The position numbers and the translations under genes were made by a program. A stretch of DNA of 14,109 nucleotides from an uncultured Sutterella sp. (GTDB taxonomy: Bacteria > Pseudomonadota > Gammaproteobacteria > Burkholderiales > Burkholderiaceae_F). This document shows, one piece after another, positions 1-7,748 of this stretch (position 1 is the stretch's first letter; every line of letters starts with the position of its first letter). The notes under the pieces are model-generated. The model was not told where the DNA came from and did no database searches. It worked only from the letters and a program-made list of their open reading frames with translations. The DNA lies in assembly GCA_900546995.1 (NCBI GenBank), contig URFF01000047.1, positions 1 to 14,109 on the forward strand, in the 5' to 3' direction.

Positions 1-407
1 CAATCGCGGATTCCACCGACGAAAACACCTCCCAAGCCCAACGATTCCAAAGCAACCATCGCATTTTGGACCATGATGCCGGTATCAAGACAAGCCGTTA
101 GGAAAAGGTCTGTCCATCCGAGGTCGGCATCTGGGTTAAGGACATGTCCGCGGTGCAGATCACCGCAGAAAACCCAAAATTGAGGTGCTTGCTTGATAAA
201 GGGCTGTCCGCACCAATCGGCAATCTGAGCTTTGATTTGCGGATCGGTAACTCGGATGATTGAGGTGGCTTGCATAAAGCATGAGCTTGAGGCCATTGTA
301 GTGGCTTCTAAAATCTGTGAGCAAAGCGACTCGTCAACCGGTCGGTCCTGAAAGTCTCTCACCGATGAGTGATGGCATAGGTTTTCTATGGTGCTTTTTG
401 CTTGCAT
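1..407 (-). CDS. nfsA: NfsA-type FMN-dependent nitroreductase (partial, C-terminal half outside window)
   Basis: The first 135 codons of a nitroreductase-family flavoprotein; the gene runs off the left edge. Translating the minus strand from the ATG at 405-407 gives an N-terminus beginning MQAKSTIENLC, a HHSSVRDF block (residues 12-19), FWVFCGD (77-83) and LGLGGVFVGGIRD at the cut edge (123-135). These match E. coli NfsA (240 aa) block for block, including the GLGG-V-GG-R segment near the FMN site. Known family role: cytosolic NAD(P)H-dependent two-electron reduction of nitroaromatics and quinones. A strong Shine-Dalgarno AAGGAGG (complement of 414-420) sits 6 nt before the start. Only 19 nt separate it from the pyrD stop, so it is probably cotranscribed as the second gene of a pyrD-nfsA unit. 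Other nitroreductase-family oxidoreductases (FRP-like flavin reductases) share these motifs, so substrate is uncertain. Confidence 0.88.
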   Translation of the reverse strand, partial: MQAKSTIENLCHHSSVRDFQDRPVDESLCSQILEATTMASSSCFMQATSIIRVTDPQIKAQIADWCGQPFIKQAPQFWVFCGDLHRGHVLNPDADLGWTDLFLTACLDTGIMVQNAMVALESLGLGGVFVGGIRD

Positions 408-426
408 AACCCGCCTCCTTTAAGTA

Positions 427-1476
427 CTAGTCTTGTGTTTTTCGCCAGGCCTGGATCGCTTGCGCCGCTTCGGAAATCAAAGCAGGTCCGCTGTAGATAA
501 AGCCTGAGTAAATTTGAACCAAGGATGCGCCGGCTTTCATTTTTTCAACCGCAAGTTTTGCTGACATGACGCCGCCAGAAGCGATAATGGGCAATTCACC
601 TTTTAAGTGTTCGCTTAAAATCGAGACCACCTCTGTTGAGCGCTCAAAAAGCGGTAGTCCGGACAATCCGCCCACATTTTCACTTTTAGGCTCATTTTCA
701 ACACCTTTTCGACTTAATGTCGTGTTGGTAGCCGTAACGGCATCCATACCGTATTTCACAAAAACGTCAGCGGCGCTGCGAATGGCATCATCGAGTAAAT
801 CAGGACCAATTTTCACGGTAATCGGCACGTATCGGCCATGCTTATCTTCAAGCGCTTTACGTTCCTCAGCAATTCCGCGAACTAAGACCGACAGCTCATC
901 ACCGCCTTGTAAATCAAGAAGCCCGGGCGTGTTTGGACACGAGATGTCAATGGCTAGATAATCGGCACCACAATAAGCAGCCTGCATGCAGGTTTTATAG
1001 TCAGCCAGTGCATTTTCAAGAGGAGTGGAATTTTGTTTGCCGATATTCACACCAACAATGCCACACTTGCCACGGTATTTTTGACCGGTGCGCTCCAAAT
1101 TAGCCATGCCTTGATCAACGCCAACATTATTAAAGCCCATGTGGTTGATAATGCCTTGGGCAGGAATCAGGCGCCAAAGACGCGGCTTGGGATTGCCGGG
1201 CTGAGGAGCTGGCGTCAATGTGCCGACTTCGATATGGCCAAAGCCGAGCGCGCCGATCGAGGAGACATGTGCGGCTTGTTTATCCATGCCGGCAGCCAGG
1301 CCCACCGCGTTAGGAAAGGTTAATCCCATGACTTTAACCGGATCGGAAATAACCGGTCCGGTGACTAACTTAGTGACTCCGAGCGCGACCGCCCAGTCAA
1401 TGTTATTCATGATGAGCGCGTGAGCATCTTCGGGGTCCATCTTAAAGAGCACGGCACGTGCCATTTCGTAGAGCAT
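427..1476 (-). CDS. pyrD: Class 2 (quinone-linked) dihydroorotate dehydrogenase with Cys at the catalytic-base position
   Basis: 349 aa, the usual length of membrane-associated class 2 dihydroorotate dehydrogenases, which oxidise dihydroorotate to orotate in pyrimidine synthesis and pass electrons to quinone. The N-terminal helical extension (about 1-40) typical of class 2 is present. FMN and orotate residues are visible: GLAAGMDK with Lys66, NHMGFNN with Asn111 and Phe115, Lys224 in TVKIGPD, ATNTT with Asn253, and the phosphate-binding IASGGV and VQIYSG segments. The unusual point is residues 177-184, DISCPNTP: E. coli has NISSPNTP, where the second Ser (Ser175) is the base. Here Cys180 takes that place, as in class 1 enzymes, and Asp177 replaces an orotate-contacting Asn. 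The start is supported by AGGAGAGG just upstream (complement of 1479-1486). It is the first gene of a probable pyrD-nfsA unit, divergent from bcsA. Confidence 0.95.
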   Translation of the reverse strand: MLYEMARAVLFKMDPEDAHALIMNNIDWAVALGVTKLVTGPVISDPVKVMGLTFPNAVGLAAGMDKQAAHVSSIGALGFGHIEVGTLTPAPQPGNPKPRLWRLIPAQGIINHMGFNNVGVDQGMANLERTGQKYRGKCGIVGVNIGKQNSTPLENALADYKTCMQAAYCGADYLAIDISCPNTPGLLDLQGGDELSVLVRGIAEERKALEDKHGRYVPITVKIGPDLLDDAIRSAADVFVKYGMDAVTATNTTLSRKGVENEPKSENVGGLSGLPLFERSTEVVSILSEHLKGELPIIASGGVMSAKLAVEKMKAGASLVQIYSGFIYSGPALISEAAQAIQAWRKTQD

Positions 1477-1805
1477 ATCCTCTCCTGATCTGCAGTAATT
1501 CTTATGGATGACATTTTATCGCATCGGTTTGATTCAATTTTAGAAAAACAACAAAATTAATCGTTATAAAGAGCCATGATGAACGAGTATTTTGAGCAAT
1601 AAGGAATTTGTAACGACTTTTTTATGAAGATTTCACGAATAGGTAATGTTGATTAGAATAGCCACAAGGTTTGCTTTTGCATCAACAGCTTTTGTGTTTT
1701 TGCTGTTTAGGTTGTTCTGGGGCGTGCGGGTTTTGCTTTGAATTTCAGACCAAGCTCAGTGCGAGTAAAATACCCTCCTTTTACGTTTAACTATCTGCAT
1801 ACTCA
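1477..1805. other. Divergent intergenic region between pyrD and bcsA (promoter region)
   Basis: 329 bp without a convincing gene. It must carry the promoter of pyrD-nfsA (leftward) and of the cellulose operon (rightward). The central part is AT-rich. Possible rightward sigma70-like boxes are TTTCAC (1631-1636) with TAGAAT (1654-1659) at 17-nt spacing, and a TAAAAT at 1766-1771 with TTTCAG (1743-1748) at 17 nt; neither has a good -35, so both are weak. An inverted repeat lies at 1684-1707. I saw no conserved core of a c-di-GMP riboswitch and no recognisable operator. No strong Shine-Dalgarno precedes the bcsA ATG. Confidence 0.6.
1684..1707. repeat. Short inverted repeat upstream of bcsA
   Basis: AACAGC (1684-1689) and GCTGTT (1702-1707) are perfect inverted arms of 6 bp around a T-rich 12-nt centre. 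It lies about 100 bp before bcsA, a plausible operator position. No T-tract follows, so it is not a terminator. Arms this short can arise by chance. Confidence 0.3.
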
Positions 1806-4373
1806 ATGAGATTTTCTCGTTTGAAGACAGTTTTTCACTATTTTTCTTCGACGGCATGTCGCTGGCACGAAAACGGCTCGTCGTGGTTTGCCGTGGGTAT
1901 CAATTTATTTTGGCTGTTGCTCGCTTGGACATTGCTGCCGCTTGAAAATGAGCCACTCAGAAGTTATCGAAAAGCCCTTCCGCACTTATATCCTTTAATT
2001 AATTTCGATGCACCGAAATGTTTGGATGCCTTTCGTTGGTTAACACAAAGCCTTTATTTACTTCTGTTTCGTGTCCCTGTGGGTGCTCCGAGTGCGCTAC
2101 AAAAGGCATTGACGGTTTTATATCGGAGAACTCATGGCGCTTTTGAACGATTCGGTAATTTGCTTAACCGCTATGGCTCAGTCATTCTCGCGGGCCCGGA
2201 TCGCAGCGTTGATGTCATTGATAAACATAGCTCTCAATTACCAAAATCCGTGAAATTGGCCATCTTATGGGGTATGGGCGCTGTTGCTGTGGGTTTGGCG
2301 GTTTTGTGTATCACCCAGCCTTTTAACATTCAAGGGCAAGTGGTCTTTTTGTCCGTGATGTTGATTTTGGCTTTGATGTTGCGCCAAATAAAAGCACGAT
2401 TGACTTTGATGCTGTTATTCGTGATTTCCATGGTGGTTTCAGGCCGCTATTTGTGGTGGCGCTGTACTTCAACGCTTAATACGGATTCTGCGTTAGGGAT
2501 CTTTTTAAGTATTGCGTTACTGGCGGCAGAACTTTATGCGTTTGTCGTCATGGTGTTGGGATATTTCCAGGTATGTTGGGTTTTGGATAGAAAGCCCTAT
2601 CCGATGCCGGCGGATCGTTCCAGTTGGCCTGATGTTGATGTGTATATCCCAACGTATAACGAACCGCTTGAAGTCATTAAGCCCACGGTGTTTGCCGCTT
2701 TAAATTTGGATTGGCCCGCCGATAAGCTTCATGTTTATATTCTTGATGATGGCTCAAGGCCTACTTTTGAAGCTTTTGCAACCCTAGTGGGGGCTGGTTA
2801 TATCAAGCGTGAAATCCATAACCATGCTAAAGCGGGCAATATCAATAACGCTCTCAAAGTGACGAACGGGGATTTGATTGCGATTTTTGACTGTGACCAC
2901 GTGCCTTCGAGTGATTTTCTGACAAAGACCGTCGGGTGGATGATCAAAGACAGCAATATCGCGCTGGTGCAAACGCCGCATCACTTCTATTCGCCTGATC
3001 CTTTTGAGAAGAATTTGCACTTAGACCGGTCTTTACCCAGTGAAAATGCACTCTTTCATGACTTTATTCAAAAGGGTAACGACACTTGGAACGCCACGAT
3101 GTTTTGCGGCTCCAACGCCGTGATCCGCCGCAAAGCCTTAAAGCAGATCGGTGGTATTGCCGTCGAAACGGTGACCGAAGATGCTCACACGTCATTAAAG
3201 CTCAATCGCTTGGGATGGTCATCGGCTTTTATTGATGTACCGCTATCGGCTGGTCTTTCCACAGAAACATTGGCGGCTCATATCGGTCAACGTATCCGTT
3301 GGGCGCGGGGAATGATTCAAATTTTCCGACTGGATAATCCCTTCCTCGGAAAAGGCTTGACACTGGCGCAGCGCCTGTGTTTTTTCAATGCCATGGTGCA
3401 CTTTTTCCATGGCCTGCCGCGTCTTATCTTTTTGGTGGCGCCGTTGCCATACATGTTTGGCAATATCTATGTGATTTATGCGACGGCGATGGCCATTTTC
3501 GCATACGTTTTGCCGCACATGATTCATTCGGCGCTGACTAATCAAATTTTGCAGCGCGGTCACCGTTATCCCTTCATCAGCGGTGTCTATGAAACGGTGC
3601 TTTCTTGGTACATTTTATTGCCGACGACGGTGGCGCTATTTATGCCGCACAAAGGGAAATTTAATGTGACGGCCAAGGGCGGAACCATTGGTCAAAAATA
3701 CTTGGACTGGCACATTTCCAAACCATTTTTAGTTTTGATTGCTTTAAATGGTATCGGTCTTTGTATTGGTATTTATAAGGCGCTTTTTGACCCACAGCCA
3801 GAATATTTGACCCTCGTAATCAATATTGGGTGGATTGCCTATAACTTGATGATTCTTGGCGCGTCAATGGGAGTGGCCGTCGAAGAGGCGCAAACACAAC
3901 GTTATCCTCGAGTCCGGACATCACTTGAAGCCATCATCATTGATGAGAATGCAAAGGTCCATGAGGCTCATCTGAGTGAGTATTCTCAGGAAGATGTTTG
4001 TGTGAGTCTTAGCGCGGCCTCTTCGTTTAAGCTCGGGGATGCCGTTCAGCTTGTCTTGATTCTGAATGGAGATAAACATTCATTTGATGCCGTCGTTCAA
4101 AAGGTGACGGATTCTGATCAATTGGAATTGGCTGTTAAACTTAAAAATTTGGCACAAGAACGTCAATTTAACCGTTGTACATTCTCGCGAGCGGGCATGT
4201 GGGTCGTGCCTGAACGCAAAATTGATGATCGGCTTTGGACCGGCTTTGTCAACTTAGGGCGCCTTGCTCTGTATGGGTATCGTTCAATGATTGAGTTTAT
4301 CCCGCAGCGCATTATTTGGTTAAAGCGCTTTATTGAGTGGTGTGCAAGTTTTGCACCGAGCAAACCGGTATAA
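1806..4373 (+). CDS. bcsA: Cellulose synthase catalytic subunit BcsA (GT2) with degenerate PilZ c-di-GMP motif
   Basis: 855 aa, close to E. coli BcsA (872 aa) and collinear with it. Inner-membrane processive GT2 enzyme that polymerises UDP-glucose into beta-1,4-glucan and threads it through its own membrane channel. N-terminal membrane segments (about 28-46, 150-170, 178-215, 228-255) precede the glycosyltransferase domain: ILDDG (Asp314/315), FDCDH (Asp362/364), TEDAH (Asp459 base) and QRIRW (495-499). Four or five further membrane segments follow between about 525 and 690. The gating loop FNVTAKGG is at 619-626. The C-terminal PilZ region starts near 695, but its binding signature is altered: E. 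coli RRSHR is QRYPR here (698-702), and DFSDGG is EYSQED (725-730). The start at 1806 is the only ATG after an in-frame stop at 1788; no clear Shine-Dalgarno is seen. First gene of the bcsABZG operon. Confidence 0.97.
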   Translation: MRFSRLKTVFHYFSSTACRWHENGSSWFAVGINLFWLLLAWTLLPLENEPLRSYRKALPHLYPLINFDAPKCLDAFRWLTQSLYLLLFRVPVGAPSALQKALTVLYRRTHGAFERFGNLLNRYGSVILAGPDRSVDVIDKHSSQLPKSVKLAILWGMGAVAVGLAVLCITQPFNIQGQVVFLSVMLILALMLRQIKARLTLMLLFVISMVVSGRYLWWRCTSTLNTDSALGIFLSIALLAAELYAFVVMVLGYFQVCWVLDRKPYPMPADRSSWPDVDVYIPTYNEPLEVIKPTVFAALNLDWPADKLHVYILDDGSRPTFEAFATLVGAGYIKREIHNHAKAGNINNALKVTNGDLIAIFDCDHVPSSDFLTKTVGWMIKDSNIALVQTPHHFYSPDPFEKNLHLDRSLPSENALFHDFIQKGNDTWNATMFCGSNAVIRRKALKQIGGIAVETVTEDAHTSLKLNRLGWSSAFIDVPLSAGLSTETLAAHIGQRIRWARGMIQIFRLDNPFLGKGLTLAQRLCFFNAMVHFFHGLPRLIFLVAPLPYMFGNIYVIYATAMAIFAYVLPHMIHSALTNQILQRGHRYPFISGVYETVLSWYILLPTTVALFMPHKGKFNVTAKGGTIGQKYLDWHISKPFLVLIALNGIGLCIGIYKALFDPQPEYLTLVINIGWIAYNLMILGASMGVAVEEAQTQRYPRVRTSLEAIIIDENAKVHEAHLSEYSQEDVCVSLSAASSFKLGDAVQLVLILNGDKHSFDAVVQKVTDSDQLELAVKLKNLAQERQFNRCTFSRAGMWVVPERKIDDRLWTGFVNLGRLALYGYRSMIEFIPQRIIWLKRFIEWCASFAPSKPV

Positions 4374-4397
4374 GAATTTTTAAAAGAGAGAGAAAAA

Positions 4398-6626
4398 GTG
4401 ACATTGAAGCAATGGAAGGTCGCTCTTTTGGTGGCCGCTTTAATATCGACAGGGGCGGTGGCGCCGGTTTCAGCTGCGCAAGAAGAACCGGCCCCGGTCT
4501 GGCGCTCCGATGTGACAGGCGCCTATCGTGACGCTTTACCTTTGTTAGGATTGATTCCGGGTGGGCAAACAAAGACGCTTCACTTGACGGGTTTGAATAA
4601 TTCCCAATTTTTTGATTTTGGGGTTCATGACGACGATTTGGTTTCCGAAGCGCGCTTAAAGCTGAATGTAACGGCTTCGCCCGCGTTGATACCAACACGT
4701 TCTCAACTGAATGTGTACCTCAACGGACAGCTCCAACAGAGTGTCCCGGTGACCCAAGAGTGGTTGGGGAAGGTCGCTTTGGTTGAAGTGCCTTTGGATC
4801 CCAAGCTGATTAAGAAAGCCAACCAAATTTCTTTTGAGTTTGTCGGTCATTACCAAAATATTTGCGAAACACCGACCAGTGAAACGCTTTGGTTGGATGT
4901 CAATGCGCCGAGTCAGTTGATTTTGCAAAAACAAAAAATCAAACTCTCGAGTGATTTGGCGAGACTGCCAGCACCTTTTGTGGATGTGAGCACCAACCGT
5001 AGTACGACATTGCCAGTCGTTTTTGCCTCCATGCCTGACAATCAGGCCAAAACGGCAGCCGCGGTGTTGGCATCGCTTTGTGGACGTGCCGCTCAATGGC
5101 GCGGTGTGGATTTCCCGGTTTATTACAATCAGCTGCCAGCCGAAGGGCATTTTGTCGTCTTTGTGACGAATGAAAATCGTCCGCATTTCTTAAAAGATAT
5201 GCCGGCGGTTCAAGGTCCGCAGATTTCCATTGCCGATGTCCCCAATAGTCGATACGCCAAGATGTTGGTGATTGCTGGGAGAAATTCTGCAGACCTCGTG
5301 ATGGCGGTTCGGGCTTTAGCTGAGGGTGATCAGGTTCTTATCGGCGACAAGCTCCTCGTTAAGGATGTTAAGGAGCAGCCTCGCAGACGTGCCTACGATG
5401 CGCCGAACTGGATTAATGTTGAAGACGGTCCGGTGTCCTTTAACCAACTCATGCAGTACACCGGTCAGCTCAGCAGTCGCGGTTATGCGCCGCCACCCGT
5501 GCACCTTTCAATGCGATTGGCACCCGATTTGTACATGGTGGGCGGCAGTGAGGTGAATTCTCTGCTGAAATATCGCTACACGAAACCCCAGCCGGGTGAC
5601 TATGCGCAAGTTCGCATGCACATTAACAACATTTTGGTGGATTCAATCAACGCAAATGGAGATGCCACCCGTGGTCAGATGCAATTGCGTTTGCCCGGAT
5701 TTGAAGGGTATTTAGTCGACAGTCTCAAAAACGGCTATGCGTTTAGCGCTCAAAATGATTTGAGTTTCTCGGTTGCCTATACGCATACGTTCTCTGAAGG
5801 CTCTGCCGATAACTGTAAATCGGCGGTTCTTTTGCCGCATCAGTTGGAAATTGATCCTACGTCGACAATTTCGATGGAGGGGTTATATCACTATGCTCAA
5901 TTACCGAATCTCACGCTTTTCACTCAAAGTGGCTTCCCCTTTACCAAGTATGCTGATTTGGCAGAAACCACGGTGTTGATCCCACAGTCGGCCAATACCG
6001 AAGAGATGACGACACTCTTAAACACGGTAGGTCGTCTCGGCTCAATTACTGGATATCCAGCAACAAAATTGACGATTACTAGCGAAGTCGACGCTCGGGC
6101 TTTGCAAGATAAGGACATTATCATGATCGGCGCTTTACCGGCGACATTAACCGATTTACAAGAAGATAATGCCGAACAACTACAAAATGCCATTGCTGAG
6201 GAACTCAAAGGTGGAGCACCCAACGCCGAAGAGTTGGAGGCACTTAGTATCGAGCAGTCACTGATTACGCCTGATAACGGAATCGGCGCCATTGTCTCGT
6301 TACAGTCGCCGTTTAGTTCAGCTCGGACCGTTGTCGCTTTGGGTAGTGAGGGTGAACGTGGTGCATTCCTTTTGAACGACCAATTGAAGAATCCTTCTTC
6401 CTTGGCCACAATGACCGGCGCGGTCGGTATTATCACCGACTCTGAAGTCTTGAGTTTTAAGGTGGGCGAAACCTATCACGTCGGCTATTTGCCGTGGTAT
6501 CACCAGATTTGGCAGACGATCAGTAATTATCCGCTTCTGTTGGTGCTCTGTGCTTTAGTCTGCGCCGTATTGGTGGGCGGCGGTATTTTCTACTTCATGC
6601 GCTTGTGGATCAGGAGACGCTCATGA
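4398..6626 (+). CDS. bcsB: Cellulose synthase regulatory/periplasmic subunit BcsB
   Basis: 742 aa, slightly shorter than E. coli BcsB (779 aa). A GTG start lies behind a purine-rich GAGAGAG stretch, 24 nt after the bcsA stop. A signal peptide (about 1-27, ending VSAA before QEEPAP) directs it to the periplasm. A single C-terminal membrane helix (about 712-735) followed by RLWIRRRS anchors it beside BcsA, the arrangement known for BcsB, which carries the emerging glucan through carbohydrate-binding and flavodoxin-like domains. The body shows family-like stretches such as LHLTGLNNSQFFDFGV (about 54-70) and QISFEFVGHYQNICE (about 142-156). Its last 4 nt overlap the bcsZ start (ATGA), implying translational coupling. 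Assignment rests on these features and strict operon position between bcsA and bcsZ. Confidence 0.95.
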   Translation: MTLKQWKVALLVAALISTGAVAPVSAAQEEPAPVWRSDVTGAYRDALPLLGLIPGGQTKTLHLTGLNNSQFFDFGVHDDDLVSEARLKLNVTASPALIPTRSQLNVYLNGQLQQSVPVTQEWLGKVALVEVPLDPKLIKKANQISFEFVGHYQNICETPTSETLWLDVNAPSQLILQKQKIKLSSDLARLPAPFVDVSTNRSTTLPVVFASMPDNQAKTAAAVLASLCGRAAQWRGVDFPVYYNQLPAEGHFVVFVTNENRPHFLKDMPAVQGPQISIADVPNSRYAKMLVIAGRNSADLVMAVRALAEGDQVLIGDKLLVKDVKEQPRRRAYDAPNWINVEDGPVSFNQLMQYTGQLSSRGYAPPPVHLSMRLAPDLYMVGGSEVNSLLKYRYTKPQPGDYAQVRMHINNILVDSINANGDATRGQMQLRLPGFEGYLVDSLKNGYAFSAQNDLSFSVAYTHTFSEGSADNCKSAVLLPHQLEIDPTSTISMEGLYHYAQLPNLTLFTQSGFPFTKYADLAETTVLIPQSANTEEMTTLLNTVGRLGSITGYPATKLTITSEVDARALQDKDIIMIGALPATLTDLQEDNAEQLQNAIAEELKGGAPNAEELEALSIEQSLITPDNGIGAIVSLQSPFSSARTVVALGSEGERGAFLLNDQLKNPSSLATMTGAVGIITDSEVLSFKVGETYHVGYLPWYHQIWQTISNYPLLLVLCALVCAVLVGGGIFYFMRLWIRRRS

Positions 6627-7732
6627 TGAAACGTTTAATTTTAGCTTTCGCCATGGGGTGCAGCATGTTGACGCCAGCGCTTGCGTGGGATTTATGGGAT
6701 GATTTTAAGAGTGTTGGCATCGAGAACGGTCGCGTGGTTGACTACAGCGACGATCGTGCCGTAACGACATCCGAAGGTCAGTCTTACGGTATGTTCTTTG
6801 CTTTGGTTGATGGTGATAAAGAAAGCTTCGCGAATTTACTGAAATGGACAGAAGATAATTTGTCTTCAGGCGATATCACGAAGGAGCTGCCGTCATGGCT
6901 TTGGGGACGCTCGGGTGCTAATTGGGTGATCCTTGATACGAATAATGCCGTGGATTCCGATATGTGGATCGCTTACTGTCTTTTGGAAGCCGGGCGACTT
7001 TGGAATGAGCCGGATTACACGCAAAAAGGTCAAAAAATGCTCACGCTCCTTAAAGAGCAAGTGCGCGACATTGATAACTTGGGTAAAGTCCTTTTGCCCG
7101 GGCGTGTCGGCTTTGATAAAGGGGATAGCGTTAAATTAAATCCGAGCTACTATCCGCTTTTCATTTTGAAGCGTTTTGCTCTGGAAGATCCGTATTGGAA
7201 TGAAGTGTTTGACGGCTCGTTACGGGTGCTTTTGCGCTCTGCTCCTGCCGGTATTTCACCGGATTGGGCGACTTTTTCCAAAAATGGGGAATTGTTACCT
7301 GTTGATGACATTGATAATACGATTGGCAGTTATAACTCCATTCGTGTCTATCTTTGGGCCGGGATGATGTCGCCGAGAGATCCAGCCTATAAAACGTTAA
7401 GGGAACACTTTGCACCGATGGTGGCGTTAACGGAAAAATTGAATATGCCGCCCGAGAAGGTCAATGTGAATACGCTTGAAGTAAATCAAGCCGCTGGAGA
7501 CGGGTTCGGTGCTTGTTTGCTTGAATACCTGGGTGAGTCTAAAACAGCCGATTTTGTCCGTACGGTGTTAGTCAACACGCCGATTGAAAAAGCGAACTAC
7601 TATCGCAATGTTCTAGCGCTATACGGTATTGGTTTTGATCAAGGACTTTTTGCGTTTGATCAGGATGGTCGAGTTTATTTCCCGAAAGCCCTGGAAAAAC
7701 CGACACAACCCCAAGCGACTCAGTCGTCTTAA
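6623..7732 (+). CDS. bcsZ: Periplasmic GH8 endo-1,4-beta-glucanase BcsZ with Asn at the catalytic-base position
   Basis: 369 aa (E. coli BcsZ 368 aa). The start at 6623 gives an ATGA overlap with bcsB and follows AGGAG (6612-6616). A second ATG directly after (6626) is an equally usable start; the upstream GTG at 6605 would precede the Shine-Dalgarno and add six residues before the signal peptide. Signal peptide residues 1-21, cleavage after ALA. GH8 landmarks: TTSEGQSYGMFFAL with acid Glu51 (E. coli Glu55), VDSDMW with Asp111 (E. coli Asp116) and LLEAGRLW. E. coli SSYDAIRVY contains the proposed base Asp243; here it is GSYNSIRVY with Asn238 (codon AAC). BcsZ normally trims nascent cellulose in the periplasm. 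Reduced activity or use of another acid (Asp228, Asp229 and Asp231 lie close by) is inference. Confidence 0.95.
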   Translation: MMKRLILAFAMGCSMLTPALAWDLWDDFKSVGIENGRVVDYSDDRAVTTSEGQSYGMFFALVDGDKESFANLLKWTEDNLSSGDITKELPSWLWGRSGANWVILDTNNAVDSDMWIAYCLLEAGRLWNEPDYTQKGQKMLTLLKEQVRDIDNLGKVLLPGRVGFDKGDSVKLNPSYYPLFILKRFALEDPYWNEVFDGSLRVLLRSAPAGISPDWATFSKNGELLPVDDIDNTIGSYNSIRVYLWAGMMSPRDPAYKTLREHFAPMVALTEKLNMPPEKVNVNTLEVNQAAGDGFGACLLEYLGESKTADFVRTVLVNTPIEKANYYRNVLALYGIGFDQGLFAFDQDGRVYFPKALEKPTQPQATQSS

Positions 7733-7748
7733 GGCGGAGTTCTAAAGC

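Noticed and set aside
1477..1805. c-di-GMP riboswitch before bcsA
   Set aside because: No recognisable conserved core or terminator hairpin of the known classes was seen.
4656..5186. 176-codon open frame on the minus strand inside bcsB
   Set aside because: Antisense shadow of a well-supported gene; no start signal or recognisable domain. The same applies to other antisense frames inside bcsA, bcsB, bcsG, pyrD and the AsmA-like gene.
6605..6622. GTG start for bcsZ, upstream of the ATG pair
   Set aside because: It would put six polar residues (MDQETL) before a typical signal peptide and lies before the Shine-Dalgarno AGGAG; the ATGA overlap start is better.
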